NCBI GenBank assembly: GCA_031426815.1
Contig: JASJPG010000015.1
Coordinates: forward strand, 55,355-119,354
Length of the DNA: 64,000 nucleotides
DNA from: PFJX01 sp031426815
GTDB taxonomy: Bacteria > Pseudomonadota > Gammaproteobacteria > Burkholderiales > Thiobacillaceae
Reading direction: 5' to 3'
Below, piece after piece: positions 41,877 through 50,613 of the stretch (position 1 is the first letter of the stretch; each line of letters starts with the position of its first letter). Below the pieces are notes generated by a model that saw nothing but the letters and a program-made list of their open reading frames with translations, was not told the DNA's origin and did not search any database. The translations under genes and the position numbers were made by a program.

Positions 41877-44000
41877 ATGCACAACCCGCTGCTTCTCCGC
41901 TTTTTTCCGTTCCTGGCCTGGTTTCCGGTCAATTCCCTGCTCCTGCGCGGCGACCTGATCGCCGGCATCACCGGCGCGCTGGTGCTGGTACCGAAGGCGA
42001 TGGCGTATGCGCAGTTGTCGGGCCTGCCGGTGTATTTCGGTCTTTACGTGGCGTTCATTCCGGCGGTGCTCGGCGCTTTGTGGGGTTCCTCGCGGCAACT
42101 GTCGACCGGTCCGGTGGCCATCGTCTCGTTGATGACCGCCGCCGCGATCACGCCGTTGGCGGTGCCGTTCTCCGAGGAATTCATCGGTCTGGCGCTGCTG
42201 CTGTCGCTGATGGTGGGCCTCATCCAGTTCACGCTCGGCGCGGTGAAGCTGGGCACCATCGTCAACTTCGTGTCGCATCCGGTCATCCTCGGCTTCATGA
42301 ACGCTGCGGCGGTGATCATCGCGCTGTCGCAACTCGACATGCTGCTGGGCATCCCGAAGGGACGCAGCGATTCGTTCCTGTACGACATCTGGGAAATGTT
42401 CGGCTACCTGCCGCAGACGCATCTGCCGACGCTGGCCATGTCGATCTTCGCGCTGGCGCTGATGCTCGGCCTGAAGAAGATTCCGGCGCTGTCCAAGCTG
42501 TCCGTGCTGATCGCCGTGGTGGTCACCATCATCGTCAGCGCCGCGCTCAGCTTCGAGCACAAGACCAAGGGCGCTCCGGATCACATCGCCGATCCCACCG
42601 CGCGCGAAATCGTCGCCAGCTACGCCGCCGCCGACCATCGCGTGCTCAGTCTGGGCGTCGAAGCGACCGCGCTGTCCGGCCGGATGCGCCAGGCGAAGAA
42701 GGCGCACGACGCGCGTGCGGCAGCCGACCTCGATTACAAGATCCAATTGATGAAGCTGGATATCGCCGGCCTGCAGGAAGAGAACAAGGCGCGCATGCAT
42801 GACATCCGCAAGCTCCAGTTCGAGCGCGCCAAGGCGGACGAGACGGCGGTGGCCACGCTGTATATCGCCGGCCAGGTGCCGGCCGGCGTGGAGACCGACG
42901 GTCGCCACTGGCACATCAAGAAGATCGAGAAGGGCGAGGTCAAACTGGTCGGCGGCGGCGACGTGGTCGGCAAGATTCCGTCCGGCCTGCCCGCTTTCCG
43001 CCTGCCGCCGCTGACCCTCGACGCCATCGTCTCGCTGCTGTCGGCGGCATTCATCATTGCGCTGGTGGCGTTCATGGAATCGATCTCGATGGCCAAGGCG
43101 CTCGCCGCGCAGACCAAGCAACGGCTCGACCCGAACCAGGAACTGATCGGCCAGGGCCTGGCCAATATCGGCGGCGCCTTCTTCCAGGCTTATCCGTCGT
43201 GCGGCTCGTTCACCGGCTCCGCGATCAACCTACAGGCCGGCGCCAAGACCGGTTTTGCGATGGTGTTCAACGGCCTGTTCGTGGCGGTGACGCTGCTGTT
43301 CCTGACCGACTATCTGTACAACCTGCCCAAGGCGACGCTGGCGGTGATCATCCTGCTCGCGGTGACCAGCCTGATCACGCCGAAGGCGCTGAAACACACC
43401 TGGCAGGCCAGCAAGTTCGACGGCATCGTCGCCGGCGTCACCTTCGTCATCACGCTGGTCGCCGCGCCGCACCTGGACAAGGGCATCCTGATCGGCGCCA
43501 GCCTGGCCATCGTGCTCTACCTGTACCGCACGATGAAGCCGCGCGTGGCGCAACTCGGCCGCTTCCCGGACGGCACCCTGCGCGACCTCAAGGTCAACCC
43601 GACCCTGCCGACCAGCCCGCACATCATCGCGATGCGCTTCGACGGTTCGCTCTACTTCGCCAACATTTCCTACTTCGAAGACACCGTGCTGGAACTGATC
43701 GCCGCCAAGCCCGACGCCAAGTACCTGCTGGTGGTGGGCGACGCGATCAACCAGCTCGACGCCTCCGGCGAGGAAGTGGTGCACCATCTGGTCGAACGTC
43801 TGCGCGAAAACGGCATGGAAGTGGTGTTCTCCGGCCTGAAGAAGCAGATCCTCGACGTGATGCGCGCCACCGGCCTGTTCGACCTGATCAGCCAGGACAA
43901 CATCTACGCCACCGAAGACCAGGCCATCGCGGCGATCCACGCCCGCCTCGGCGAGGAAGCCAAGGAAGACCTGTTCTGCCTGGTGCCGGCGAGGGCCTGA
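41877..44000 (+). CDS. SulP anion transporter with coiled-coil insertion, paralogue 2
   Basis: A 707-residue SulP/SLC26 transporter closely related to the one at 11787-13904. It has the same N-terminal pattern (FFPFLAWFPVNSLLLRGDLIAGITGALVLVPKAMAYAQLSG), an insertion at about 225-375 and a C-terminal STAS (FDGSLYFANISYFEDTVLEL, VVGDAINQLDASGEEVVHHL). The insertion differs in sequence but again is a coiled coil (RMRQAKKAHDARAAADLDYK...LMKLDIAGLQEENKARMHDI) followed by KGEVKLVGGGDVVGKIPSGLP. The start at 41877 aligns with the other paralogue; GTG at 41823 is possible but lacks support. The carbonic anhydrase next door suggests bicarbonate transport (inference). Confidence 0.9.
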   Translation: MHNPLLLRFFPFLAWFPVNSLLLRGDLIAGITGALVLVPKAMAYAQLSGLPVYFGLYVAFIPAVLGALWGSSRQLSTGPVAIVSLMTAAAITPLAVPFSEEFIGLALLLSLMVGLIQFTLGAVKLGTIVNFVSHPVILGFMNAAAVIIALSQLDMLLGIPKGRSDSFLYDIWEMFGYLPQTHLPTLAMSIFALALMLGLKKIPALSKLSVLIAVVVTIIVSAALSFEHKTKGAPDHIADPTAREIVASYAAADHRVLSLGVEATALSGRMRQAKKAHDARAAADLDYKIQLMKLDIAGLQEENKARMHDIRKLQFERAKADETAVATLYIAGQVPAGVETDGRHWHIKKIEKGEVKLVGGGDVVGKIPSGLPAFRLPPLTLDAIVSLLSAAFIIALVAFMESISMAKALAAQTKQRLDPNQELIGQGLANIGGAFFQAYPSCGSFTGSAINLQAGAKTGFAMVFNGLFVAVTLLFLTDYLYNLPKATLAVIILLAVTSLITPKALKHTWQASKFDGIVAGVTFVITLVAAPHLDKGILIGASLAIVLYLYRTMKPRVAQLGRFPDGTLRDLKVNPTLPTSPHIIAMRFDGSLYFANISYFEDTVLELIAAKPDAKYLLVVGDAINQLDASGEEVVHHLVERLRENGMEVVFSGLKKQILDVMRATGLFDLISQDNIYATEDQAIAAIHARLGEEAKEDLFCLVPARA

Positions 44001-44021
44001 GCAAAGCGTAGGAAGTTGTTT

Positions 44022-44084
44022 CTGTAGGAGCGCCTTCCAAGGCGCGATTGAGGCGGGATCGCGCCTTGGAAGGCGCTCCTACAG
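44022..44084. terminator. Palindromic repeat between convergent genes
   Basis: CTGTAGGAGCGCCTTCCAAG and its exact inverted copy form a 63-bp hairpin containing two arms of the dispersed 25-bp element. It separates the convergent SulP and FadL genes and likely ends both transcripts. Confidence 0.75.
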
Positions 44085-44106
44085 GCTCAAGCACCGTTCT
44101 TCAGCC

Positions 44107-45501
44107 TCAGAAGGTATGGTTGTAATTCACCCGCAATGACATCTGAGCGTGAGTTGAGGTAATGCCTGTGGTGGTGCTGGTTGCGCTCACTTCCGGAGCG
44201 TAGCTCACGGCGCCGGCGAGGGTGTTGGCCGGGTCCAGGCGATAGCCGATGCCCGCCGTGTAGTGGCGCTCGACAATGGCGGGGAAGAGCGGGTTCAAGG
44301 TGCCGTCCGGTACCGGGTTGCTGGATTGGTTGATACCGAAGCGCAGGGCCAGGTCGCGCCTGGCCTGGTACTGCACGCCAACGGCCAGCACCGTCTGATC
44401 TTCCCAGTTCTGGGGCATGGTGACGTTCAGGTCCATGCCAGCGGAGGAGAAGCTGATGCGGAAATCTCGCATCGCATCCGACCACAGGATGCGTTTTACG
44501 TCAGCCGCCAACATCCATTTCTCGCTCGGTGTCCAGGCCAGACCCACACCATAGATTTCCGGCCACTGGAAATCGATCACCTTCAATTCGCCGGTCATGG
44601 CCGTACTGCCGAGGCCGCCTGCCGCGCTGAGTTGGGCATCGCTGGCCTTCATGTCGCCCATGCGGGTCTTGGCGTGGTAGGTCGCCCCCAGATTGAGCCG
44701 ATCCGTCGCCTTGAACACCGCACCCAGCTTGTAGCCCCAACCATAGGACTTGGCTTTGCCGGTCATGGCGTTGTTATCGGAGAAATCGAAGCGGGCATAG
44801 TGCAGATCGCCCAGGCCGCCCAGCGCGCCGGTGATGCTGCCGGTAGCGAGACCGGCTCCCATCATGCCGGCCAGGGTCTGCCCGTCCATATCCATCTGAA
44901 GATCCATGCCGGCCCAAACCAGGTCGATCTGACCAGCCAGATTCAGACGCTCATTGGCTTTCCAGGCCAAGGGAAACATCAGGCGACCGAAGCCCACCTC
45001 GGAGCGGATTTCCTCTCCGCTCAATGCGACGGGATTGCCCAGCGCCGAGAGTCCGCCCGCGAACAGCGTCGAGCCGGTGCCATATTCCGTGCCCATGCCG
45101 CCCTGGGCCAGCATGGCGACGCCATAGGCGAAATCGCCCCGGTTGCGGATGTAGCCGATGGTCGGCATCCAGTAGGCGGTGCCATCGGAATCGACACTTC
45201 CGGCCAGCGGGTGGCTGGCGCTGACATCGGGGGAAAGCAGGGTGAGGCCCAAGCCGAAATTGGTTTGGTCGCCGGAGCGCAGGGCCAGGGTGGCGGGGTT
45301 GTTCATCACGCCCGAGTTGCCGGAGTCGTGGGCGAAGGCCGCACCGCCCATGCCGCCGGCTTTGGCGCCATAGGCTTCCAGGTTCATGCCGTTGGTGGCC
45401 AGGCTGGATTCGGCGGCGAGCAGGCTCAGGACGGCGGGCAGAAGGGTGCGGGCTTGGGCAGCCAATCGGTTGCTGGCACAGCTGGGATTGCTATTCGACA
45501 T
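44107..45501 (-). CDS. FadL/OmpP1-family outer membrane protein
   Basis: A 464-residue outer-membrane barrel with a signal peptide (LAAESSLATNG) and the FadL signature just after it: NGMNLEAYGAKAGGMGGAAFAHDSGNSGVMNNPATLA. The rest alternates short amphipathic strands and ends with an aromatic residue (LRVNYNHTF), as barrels assembled by BAM require. FadL proteins import hydrophobic compounds such as fatty acids or aromatics. The start at 45501 follows the family; an upstream in-frame ATG adds 35 arginine-rich residues without a signal character. It is the last gene downstream of the sulfur block, 53 bp after the third SulP gene. Confidence 0.9.
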   Translation of the reverse strand: MSNSNPSCASNRLAAQARTLLPAVLSLLAAESSLATNGMNLEAYGAKAGGMGGAAFAHDSGNSGVMNNPATLALRSGDQTNFGLGLTLLSPDVSASHPLAGSVDSDGTAYWMPTIGYIRNRGDFAYGVAMLAQGGMGTEYGTGSTLFAGGLSALGNPVALSGEEIRSEVGFGRLMFPLAWKANERLNLAGQIDLVWAGMDLQMDMDGQTLAGMMGAGLATGSITGALGGLGDLHYARFDFSDNNAMTGKAKSYGWGYKLGAVFKATDRLNLGATYHAKTRMGDMKASDAQLSAAGGLGSTAMTGELKVIDFQWPEIYGVGLAWTPSEKWMLAADVKRILWSDAMRDFRISFSSAGMDLNVTMPQNWEDQTVLAVGVQYQARRDLALRFGINQSSNPVPDGTLNPLFPAIVERHYTAGIGYRLDPANTLAGAVSYAPEVSATSTTTGITSTHAQMSLRVNYNHTF

Positions 45502-45553
45502 GTCGGTTTCTTTTAGTGGTGGATGAAATGGAGGGTTATTTGAACGAACGGAT

Positions 45554-47302
45554 TTATGCCGCCTGGAGCAAAGGGTTCGGCGTAGCGGCATGCTCCGTCG
45601 GGTCACGCTGGCTCGACAGCGCGGCCACGGCCTGGTGGGTGCTGGCGAAGATTCGCCCCGGGCTCAGCAGAGCCGGCAGGGCGCTGCGTTCCAGGCGGTC
45701 GCGCAGCGGCCCCTTGATTTCGGCCAGGTGGAGCGTCACGCCGGCCTCGCGCATCGACTGGATCAGCTTCTCCAGCGTGCTCAGGGCGCTGCTGTCGATG
45801 TGGTTGACACTGCTGCCGATCAGCACCAGATGGCGAATCTCGGGCTGGGCGTTGACCAGGTCGGACAGTGCCTGCTCCAGGTATTCGGCATTGGCGAAGT
45901 TCAGGTTCTCGTCGATGCGCACCAGCAGCAGGTCCGGCGCGGTTTCCACGCTGTGGCGCACCACGTTGCGGAACTGTTCGCTGCCCGGAATGCGGCCCAG
46001 CACGGCGATATGCGGTTCGCGGCTGCGCCAGACGTAGAGCAGCAGGGAAGCGCCGATGCCGGCAAGAAGGCCGTGTTCGATGCCCAGCGCCAGTACCCCG
46101 GCGAAGGTAGCCAGGATCACGGCGGCATCCAGGCGATCGTAGTGCCAGGCATGTTTCAGGGCTGCGAGGTCGATCAGCCGGGCCACCGCAACGACGATGA
46201 TCGCGCCCAGCGCTGCCTTCGGGATGTACTGCAAGGCGCTGGTCAGTGTCAGCGCCACCAGTCCTACCAGCAGCGCGGTGATCAGGCCGGCCATCTGGGT
46301 GCGGGCGCCGGCGTTGAAGTTGACCATGGTGCGGGAAAACCCACCCGCCACCGGCATACCGCCGGTGAATGCAGCGCCCACATTGGCCGCGCCCAGAGCC
46401 AGCAGTTCGCGGTTCGGCGCCACCGTCTCGCGGCGGCGGTGGGCCAGGGACTTGGCGATGGCGATGCTCTCCACATACCCCACCAGGGCGATCAGCAAGG
46501 CGGAAGGCAGCAGCGAAGCCCACTCGACGCCGCCGGGTAAGCCGACTGAAAAAACTGGCAGGCCGGCGGGGATGGCGCCCACCACCGGTATCACCGCCTG
46601 CAGATTCGGCAACAAGGCGAGGCCGGTGCCGAGCAACACCACCGCGAGCGGGCCGCCGCGGCCGATCAGTCTGGCCTTTTCCGCTGCGATACCCAGACGC
46701 GCCAACGCCCATTCCAGGGGTTTGCCCAGCAGCAGCAAAGCGCCGATGCTGAGCAGCCCCAGCAACAGGATGGCGGGCTGGAGGCTGATCTGGAATGGCA
46801 TGCCCAGGCTGCTGAACGCAGCCAGGTGCAGCCCCGTGAGGTTGGGCAACTGGCTGGCGATGATGACCACGGCCGCCGCGCTGGCGAAACCCGACAGCAC
46901 GGGGTGGGAGAGCAGGCTCACCAACACGCCGAGACGCAGCCAGCCCATCAGCAACAGGATCAGGCCGCTGAGCAGAGCCAGGGCCATGGCGTTGCCAAGG
47001 TAAGTTTCCGGCGTGGCGTGCTGGCTCAGGGCGGTGGCCACCATGATGGCGGCCACCGACACCGGCCCCACCGCCAGGGTGCGGCTAGTGCCGAACAGGG
47101 CATAGACGAGGGGCGGAACGATGCTGGCATACAAGCCGACCTGGGCGGGCAAGCCGGCAAGGAGGGCGAAGGCCATGCCCTGCGGCACCAGAAGAATGGC
47201 GGTGACGATGCCGGCGACCAGATCGTGCGACAGGTCGCCGCGTTGGTAATGAGCCAGCCATGCGGGCAGGCGCAGCGGTGCGCCAAGGCGAAATATGTTC
47301 AT
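45554..47302 (-). CDS. SulP anion transporter with STAS, paralogue 3
   Basis: A 582-residue SulP transporter of ordinary length. It has the N-terminal signature DLVAGIVTAILLVPQGMAFALLAGLP, about 11-14 helices and a C-terminal STAS domain (about 440-560; VRIDENLNFANAEYLEQALSD, LVLIGSSVNHIDSSALSTLE). It lacks the coiled-coil insertion of the other two. It follows the rhodanese and persulfide dioxygenase genes on the same strand, after a terminator-like hairpin, which suggests sulfate or sulfite handling as part of sulfide detoxification (inference from context). Confidence 0.9.
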   Translation of the reverse strand: MNIFRLGAPLRLPAWLAHYQRGDLSHDLVAGIVTAILLVPQGMAFALLAGLPAQVGLYASIVPPLVYALFGTSRTLAVGPVSVAAIMVATALSQHATPETYLGNAMALALLSGLILLLMGWLRLGVLVSLLSHPVLSGFASAAAVVIIASQLPNLTGLHLAAFSSLGMPFQISLQPAILLLGLLSIGALLLLGKPLEWALARLGIAAEKARLIGRGGPLAVVLLGTGLALLPNLQAVIPVVGAIPAGLPVFSVGLPGGVEWASLLPSALLIALVGYVESIAIAKSLAHRRRETVAPNRELLALGAANVGAAFTGGMPVAGGFSRTMVNFNAGARTQMAGLITALLVGLVALTLTSALQYIPKAALGAIIVVAVARLIDLAALKHAWHYDRLDAAVILATFAGVLALGIEHGLLAGIGASLLLYVWRSREPHIAVLGRIPGSEQFRNVVRHSVETAPDLLLVRIDENLNFANAEYLEQALSDLVNAQPEIRHLVLIGSSVNHIDSSALSTLEKLIQSMREAGVTLHLAEIKGPLRDRLERSALPALLSPGRIFASTHQAVAALSSQRDPTEHAATPNPLLQAA

Positions 47303-47345
47303 GAGGAGTTACCTTCATCGGCGGCGGCAAGCGCCCGCCAGACAT

Positions 47346-47381
47346 AAAAAACCGGCCACAGGATGGAATCCGGGGCCGGTT
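47346..47381 (-). terminator. Intrinsic terminator between rhodanese and SulP genes
   Basis: On the minus strand AACCGGCC ... GGCCGGTT forms a stem, followed by TTTTTTATG. It is a textbook Rho-independent signal just beyond the rhodanese gene, so the SulP gene downstream is expressed by read-through or its own promoter. Confidence 0.8.
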
Positions 47382-47396
47382 CGGCAGGGAGGCTGC

Positions 47397-47933
47397 TTAG
47401 TCCGCTGACGCCGGGCAGGCTTTTGCGTTCTGGTTCCAGGGCGCTTTCGCCAACACCATGGCCATGCCGCAGGTGTCGGTGATGCCGGCATACACCATGC
47501 CCAGGCCCATCATGGCCACCAGCGCCAAACCCATCGGTTGGCCAGCCAGCACGATGCCCGCGCCAGTCAGGGCCATGCTGCCGGCGATGAGGCGCACCTG
47601 CTGTTCCAGACCGAGGGCTTTCTGGCCCTTCTGCACCGGCAGCCTGGCTTTGACCCAGGCATCGGTACCCCCTTCCACTTCGATCATGTTGCTGAAGCCG
47701 GACTGAGCCAATTTCTCCATGGCTTTGCGGGCGCGAATGCCGGATTTGCAGATGAAGTAGGCCGGGTCGCCGTTGCAGTAGGCCAGGGCGCTGGGTTCCA
47801 GTTTGTCGAGCGGGATGTTGACCGCGCCTTTGGCGTGGACCGCGCCGAACTCGGCGGGCGTGCGTACGTCGATCAGGTGAATCAGGCCTTGTTGTTGCAG
47901 GTTGACCAGGGTGTGGGCGGTGATGGTTTTCAT
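47397..47933 (-). CDS. Rhodanese fused to DUF2892 membrane tail
   Basis: A 178-residue protein: rhodanese domain (about 8-105) with active-site loop CKSGIRAR (YFICKSGIRARKAMEKL), then a two-helix membrane hairpin (about 118-165; VRLIAGSMALTGAGIVLAGQ, LALVAMMGLGMVYAGITDTC) of the DUF2892/YgaP type, as in E. coli YgaP. It is a membrane-bound sulfurtransferase facing the cytoplasm that moves sulfane sulfur from persulfides. It lies 27 bp after the persulfide dioxygenase gene; the two enzymes act in sequence on glutathione persulfide. An intrinsic terminator follows. Confidence 0.92.
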   Translation of the reverse strand: MKTITAHTLVNLQQQGLIHLIDVRTPAEFGAVHAKGAVNIPLDKLEPSALAYCNGDPAYFICKSGIRARKAMEKLAQSGFSNMIEVEGGTDAWVKARLPVQKGQKALGLEQQVRLIAGSMALTGAGIVLAGQPMGLALVAMMGLGMVYAGITDTCGMAMVLAKAPWNQNAKACPASAD

Positions 47934-47960
47934 GTTGTCTTCTCCTGTTAACGCGTGAAA

Positions 47961-48641
47961 TCAGGCGGTTCCGCCGACCAGGTTGGCGGGTACGGCGATG
48001 CTGATCAGTCTCGGCATGGGCAGGTTGAGACCGTCCATGATGGCCACGAACTCTTCCTTGCTCTTGCCGGCCAGGCGTGGGTTCAACGCTTTCTCTTCGC
48101 CGATGGAGCTGACCCGGCGGCCGTTGTAGTCGTGGCCGGGATAGACCAGGGTCTCATCCGTCATGGCGAACAGCTTGTCGGTGATGCTGTCGAACAAGGT
48201 CTTGGCGTCGCCGGCCTGGAAGTCGGTGCGGCCACAGCCACCGATCAGCAGGGCGTCGCCGGTGAAGACACGGTCGCGCCAGGCGTAGGACACGCTGCCA
48301 TGTGTGTGGCCGGGCGTACCGATGACGCGGATGACTTCGTCGCCGAAACGCAGTTCGTCGCCATCGTGCAACGGGTGGTCGAAGCCGCTCGCGTTGCAGC
48401 CGTCGCCGACGGCGGTCTGTGCGCCGGTGGCGATCTTGAGGGCTTTGGCACCGGTGACATGGTCGGCGTGGACATGGGTGTCGAGCACCCAGGCCAGGGT
48501 CAGGTTGTGTTCGCGCAACACAGCCAGATCACGCTCGACCTGCTCGTAGACGGGGTCGATCAGAACCGCTTCGCCGGAATCGGCCGCCAGCAGATAGGTG
48601 TAGGTGGATGAAGTCGTATCGAAAAGTTGCTTGAAAAGCAT
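47961..48641 (-). CDS. Persulfide dioxygenase (ETHE1/Blh-like MBL fold)
   Basis: A 226-residue metallo-beta-lactamase-fold protein. Metal motifs: THVHADH (about 56-62), PGHTHGS, GDALLIGGCGRTDFQ and YPGHDYNGR. ETHE1-type persulfide dioxygenases oxidise glutathione persulfide to sulfite with a mononuclear iron; GCGRTDFQ and the Asp between are the features that separate them from glyoxalase II. No signal peptide, so cytoplasmic. It is the first gene after the double palindrome at 48752-48787 and a Crp/Fnr regulator. With the rhodanese it forms a sulfide detoxification unit. Confidence 0.93.
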   Translation of the reverse strand: MLFKQLFDTTSSTYTYLLAADSGEAVLIDPVYEQVERDLAVLREHNLTLAWVLDTHVHADHVTGAKALKIATGAQTAVGDGCNASGFDHPLHDGDELRFGDEVIRVIGTPGHTHGSVSYAWRDRVFTGDALLIGGCGRTDFQAGDAKTLFDSITDKLFAMTDETLVYPGHDYNGRRVSSIGEEKALNPRLAGKSKEEFVAIMDGLNLPMPRLISIAVPANLVGGTA

Positions 48642-48751
48642 GGTTGTCTCCTTTGCGTGTCATCAACAAGGGTTCCGGGGAACCGATTCGAGGTTGCGCC
48701 GTGGTGGCTCAACCGATGACTTGCATGCTACGGAGACTGAAAGAGCAGGTA

Positions 48752-48787
48752 TGCGACATGGGTCGCACAAAATTAGAGATTTCTAAT
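48752..48787. promoter_or_regulatory. Two adjacent palindromes, candidate Crp/Fnr operators
   Basis: TGCGAC-ATGG-GTCGCA (48752-48767) and ATTAGA-GATT-TCTAAT (48772-48787). Each has 6-bp arms and a 4-nt spacer, the geometry of Crp/Fnr-family sites, with centres 20 bp apart. They lie between the regulator gene and the persulfide dioxygenase gene. Confidence 0.5.
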
Positions 48788-48812
48788 ATTTCGCTTGTTG
48801 CCGGCCGGGGGT

Positions 48813-49526
48813 TCAGGCTGGGCGCTCGGCAACCTCTTGCAACCCCGCCGCATCGAGCACCTGGATGCGTTCCCGGCCCAGACTCACCAGCCCGCGTTGC
48901 TCGAAGTTCTTCAGCAGACGGCCGACGATATCCCGCACGGTGCCCAGGCGATCGGCCAGTTTGGCGTGCGAGGTCTTCAACTGCGGACCTTCTTCCAGCA
49001 GCAGCGTGGCCAGGCGCTGATCCAGCTTCTGGAAGGCGATCGCCTCCACCAGCAGCATCAGGTCCGCCAGACGCTGGCTGAACTGGCTGAACACGAACTC
49101 GCGGAAGGCTTCGTTGCGCGCCATCAACCGCTTGAAGCTGGACGGCGGAATGGTGAACACCAGCAGATCGGTCTGCGCTATCGCGGTGGCGGTGTAGTTG
49201 GCCTTGCCCAGCATGCAACTCGACGAAATCAGACAACTCTCGCCCGCTTGCAAGCGATACAGCTCCACTTCGCGGCCATTGGCACCCATCTTCACCACCC
49301 GGATCGAGCCGGACAGCAACATGGAAAAGCCCATGCACGGGCTGTTGCCGTTGAACGGCGTGGAACCCTTGCCGACCCGGCGCACGTGGGCCGCACGCAT
49401 GGCCTCATCCAGATCGGGCGCCGGCAGCATTTTGAAGATGGGAAACTGGACCAGGAATTCCTTGCGGATATCGATCTTGCCCGCGGCTATTTCTGTGGAC
49501 GGGTTGGCTTGCATGGCGGCACCCAT
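48813..49526 (-). CDS. Crp/Fnr-family transcription regulator
   Basis: A 237-residue protein: cyclic-nucleotide-binding-type sensor domain (about 25-145) and a winged helix-turn-helix (about 170-225; KTSHAKLADRLGTVRDIVGR). The four cysteines of Fnr are absent. The phosphate-binding cassette is not that of Crp; the region reads AGESCLISSSCMLG with two cysteines six apart, a pattern common in this subgroup and suggestive of a thiol-based sensor. It starts 2 bp after the DHOD-like gene and precedes the sulfide genes, so it probably controls them, with persulfide or redox as a plausible but unproven signal. Confidence 0.9.
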   Translation of the reverse strand: MGAAMQANPSTEIAAGKIDIRKEFLVQFPIFKMLPAPDLDEAMRAAHVRRVGKGSTPFNGNSPCMGFSMLLSGSIRVVKMGANGREVELYRLQAGESCLISSSCMLGKANYTATAIAQTDLLVFTIPPSSFKRLMARNEAFREFVFSQFSQRLADLMLLVEAIAFQKLDQRLATLLLEEGPQLKTSHAKLADRLGTVRDIVGRLLKNFEQRGLVSLGRERIQVLDAAGLQEVAERPA

Positions 49527-49528
49527 GG

Positions 49529-50542
49529 CTAGGCGGCGTCCGTCGTCTGGGCGGCGTAATTGTCCAGCATCATCACATAGCCCTCGCGGGCCAGCGCCGA
49601 GGTGTCGGTCCAGGGTTGCTGGCTCAGGCTGCCCTTGAACTGGGTCAGCGAGTCATAGCCCTTCGCCTCCATCCAGGCGGTGATGCCAAGCAGTATTTCA
49701 GTCAGCCGCCCGGGCCCGTGCTGGAGCAGAGCGCTGGTCAGATTCACCACATCCGCCCCGGCGAGCAGCATCTTGACGGCATCCTGCCAGGTGTAAACGC
49801 CACCATTGCCGGCCAGGTCGATGCCGCCGCGACCGTAGAGCAGCGAGATCCAGCGCATCGCAAGCAGGCGTTCGTTGGGGCCGGACAGCATGTGCTGATC
49901 GGCCGGCGCCAGGGTGTCCAGGTCGATATCGGGCTGGAAGAAGCGGTTGAACAGCACCACCGCGCCGGCACCTTCCGCTTCCAGTTTCTGCACGAATGCC
50001 GGCAAGGCGCAGAAATAAGGCGAGATTTTCATCGCGATGGGTAGCGTTACCGCCTCGCGCAGCGATTTGAGCAGATACAGGAATCGCCCCTCGATGGTCT
50101 CGGGCGATTGGGAGGCATCGGCGGCGATGTAATAAACGTTCAGTTCCAGGGCGTCCGCGCCGGCTTTTTCCAGTTCCCGCCCAACTTCCACCCAACTGGT
50201 CATGCCAATGCCATTGAGCGAAGCGATCACCGGAATGTCCAGTGAAGCCTTGAGTGCCGTGACCTGTTCCAGGTAAAGATCCAGGCCGCTGCGGTAGCAA
50301 AAATTGTCCGCCTTCAGACCGGCGGCGGTGGCCTGCAGGATGGCCTGGTCGATCAGACGGCGTTCCATCTCGACCGACTCGGCCCGCATCTCTTCCTCGA
50401 ACAGGGAATACATCACCAGTGCCGAGGCGCCTGCATCTTCCAGCGCGCGTGCCTTGCCGACGCTGCGGGAAAGTGGCGATGCGGAAGGCACCAGCGGATT
50501 TTTGAGTTTTAACCCCAGGTACTCGGTACTGAGATCGACCAT
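49529..50542 (-). CDS. Dihydroorotate dehydrogenase-like FMN protein
   Basis: A 337-residue TIM-barrel flavoprotein of the DHOD-like class. N-terminus STEYLGLKLKNPLVPSASPL and the phosphate-binding AGNGGVYTWQDAVKMLLAGA near the C-terminus are typical of DHOD and related enzymes. Proteins of this subgroup are often found beside pyruvate:ferredoxin oxidoreductase genes and are not the pyrimidine enzyme. Start at 50542 is supported by GGGAGGCTGG directly before the ATG; a longer frame would overlap the EAL gene. It is 2 bp upstream of the Crp/Fnr gene. Substrate unknown. Confidence 0.87.
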   Translation of the reverse strand: MVDLSTEYLGLKLKNPLVPSASPLSRSVGKARALEDAGASALVMYSLFEEEMRAESVEMERRLIDQAILQATAAGLKADNFCYRSGLDLYLEQVTALKASLDIPVIASLNGIGMTSWVEVGRELEKAGADALELNVYYIAADASQSPETIEGRFLYLLKSLREAVTLPIAMKISPYFCALPAFVQKLEAEGAGAVVLFNRFFQPDIDLDTLAPADQHMLSGPNERLLAMRWISLLYGRGGIDLAGNGGVYTWQDAVKMLLAGADVVNLTSALLQHGPGRLTEILLGITAWMEAKGYDSLTQFKGSLSQQPWTDTSALAREGYVMMLDNYAAQTTDAA

Positions 50543-50613
50543 CCAGCCTCCCGTATCGTCGCTCAACTGAGCTGCAGCAGCACCCAGCCCGGATTCCGAC
50601 AGGCTGTCTGACA

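Noticed and set aside
48813..49526. An oxygen-sensing Fnr
   Set aside because: The N-terminal cysteine cluster required for the iron-sulfur sensor is absent.
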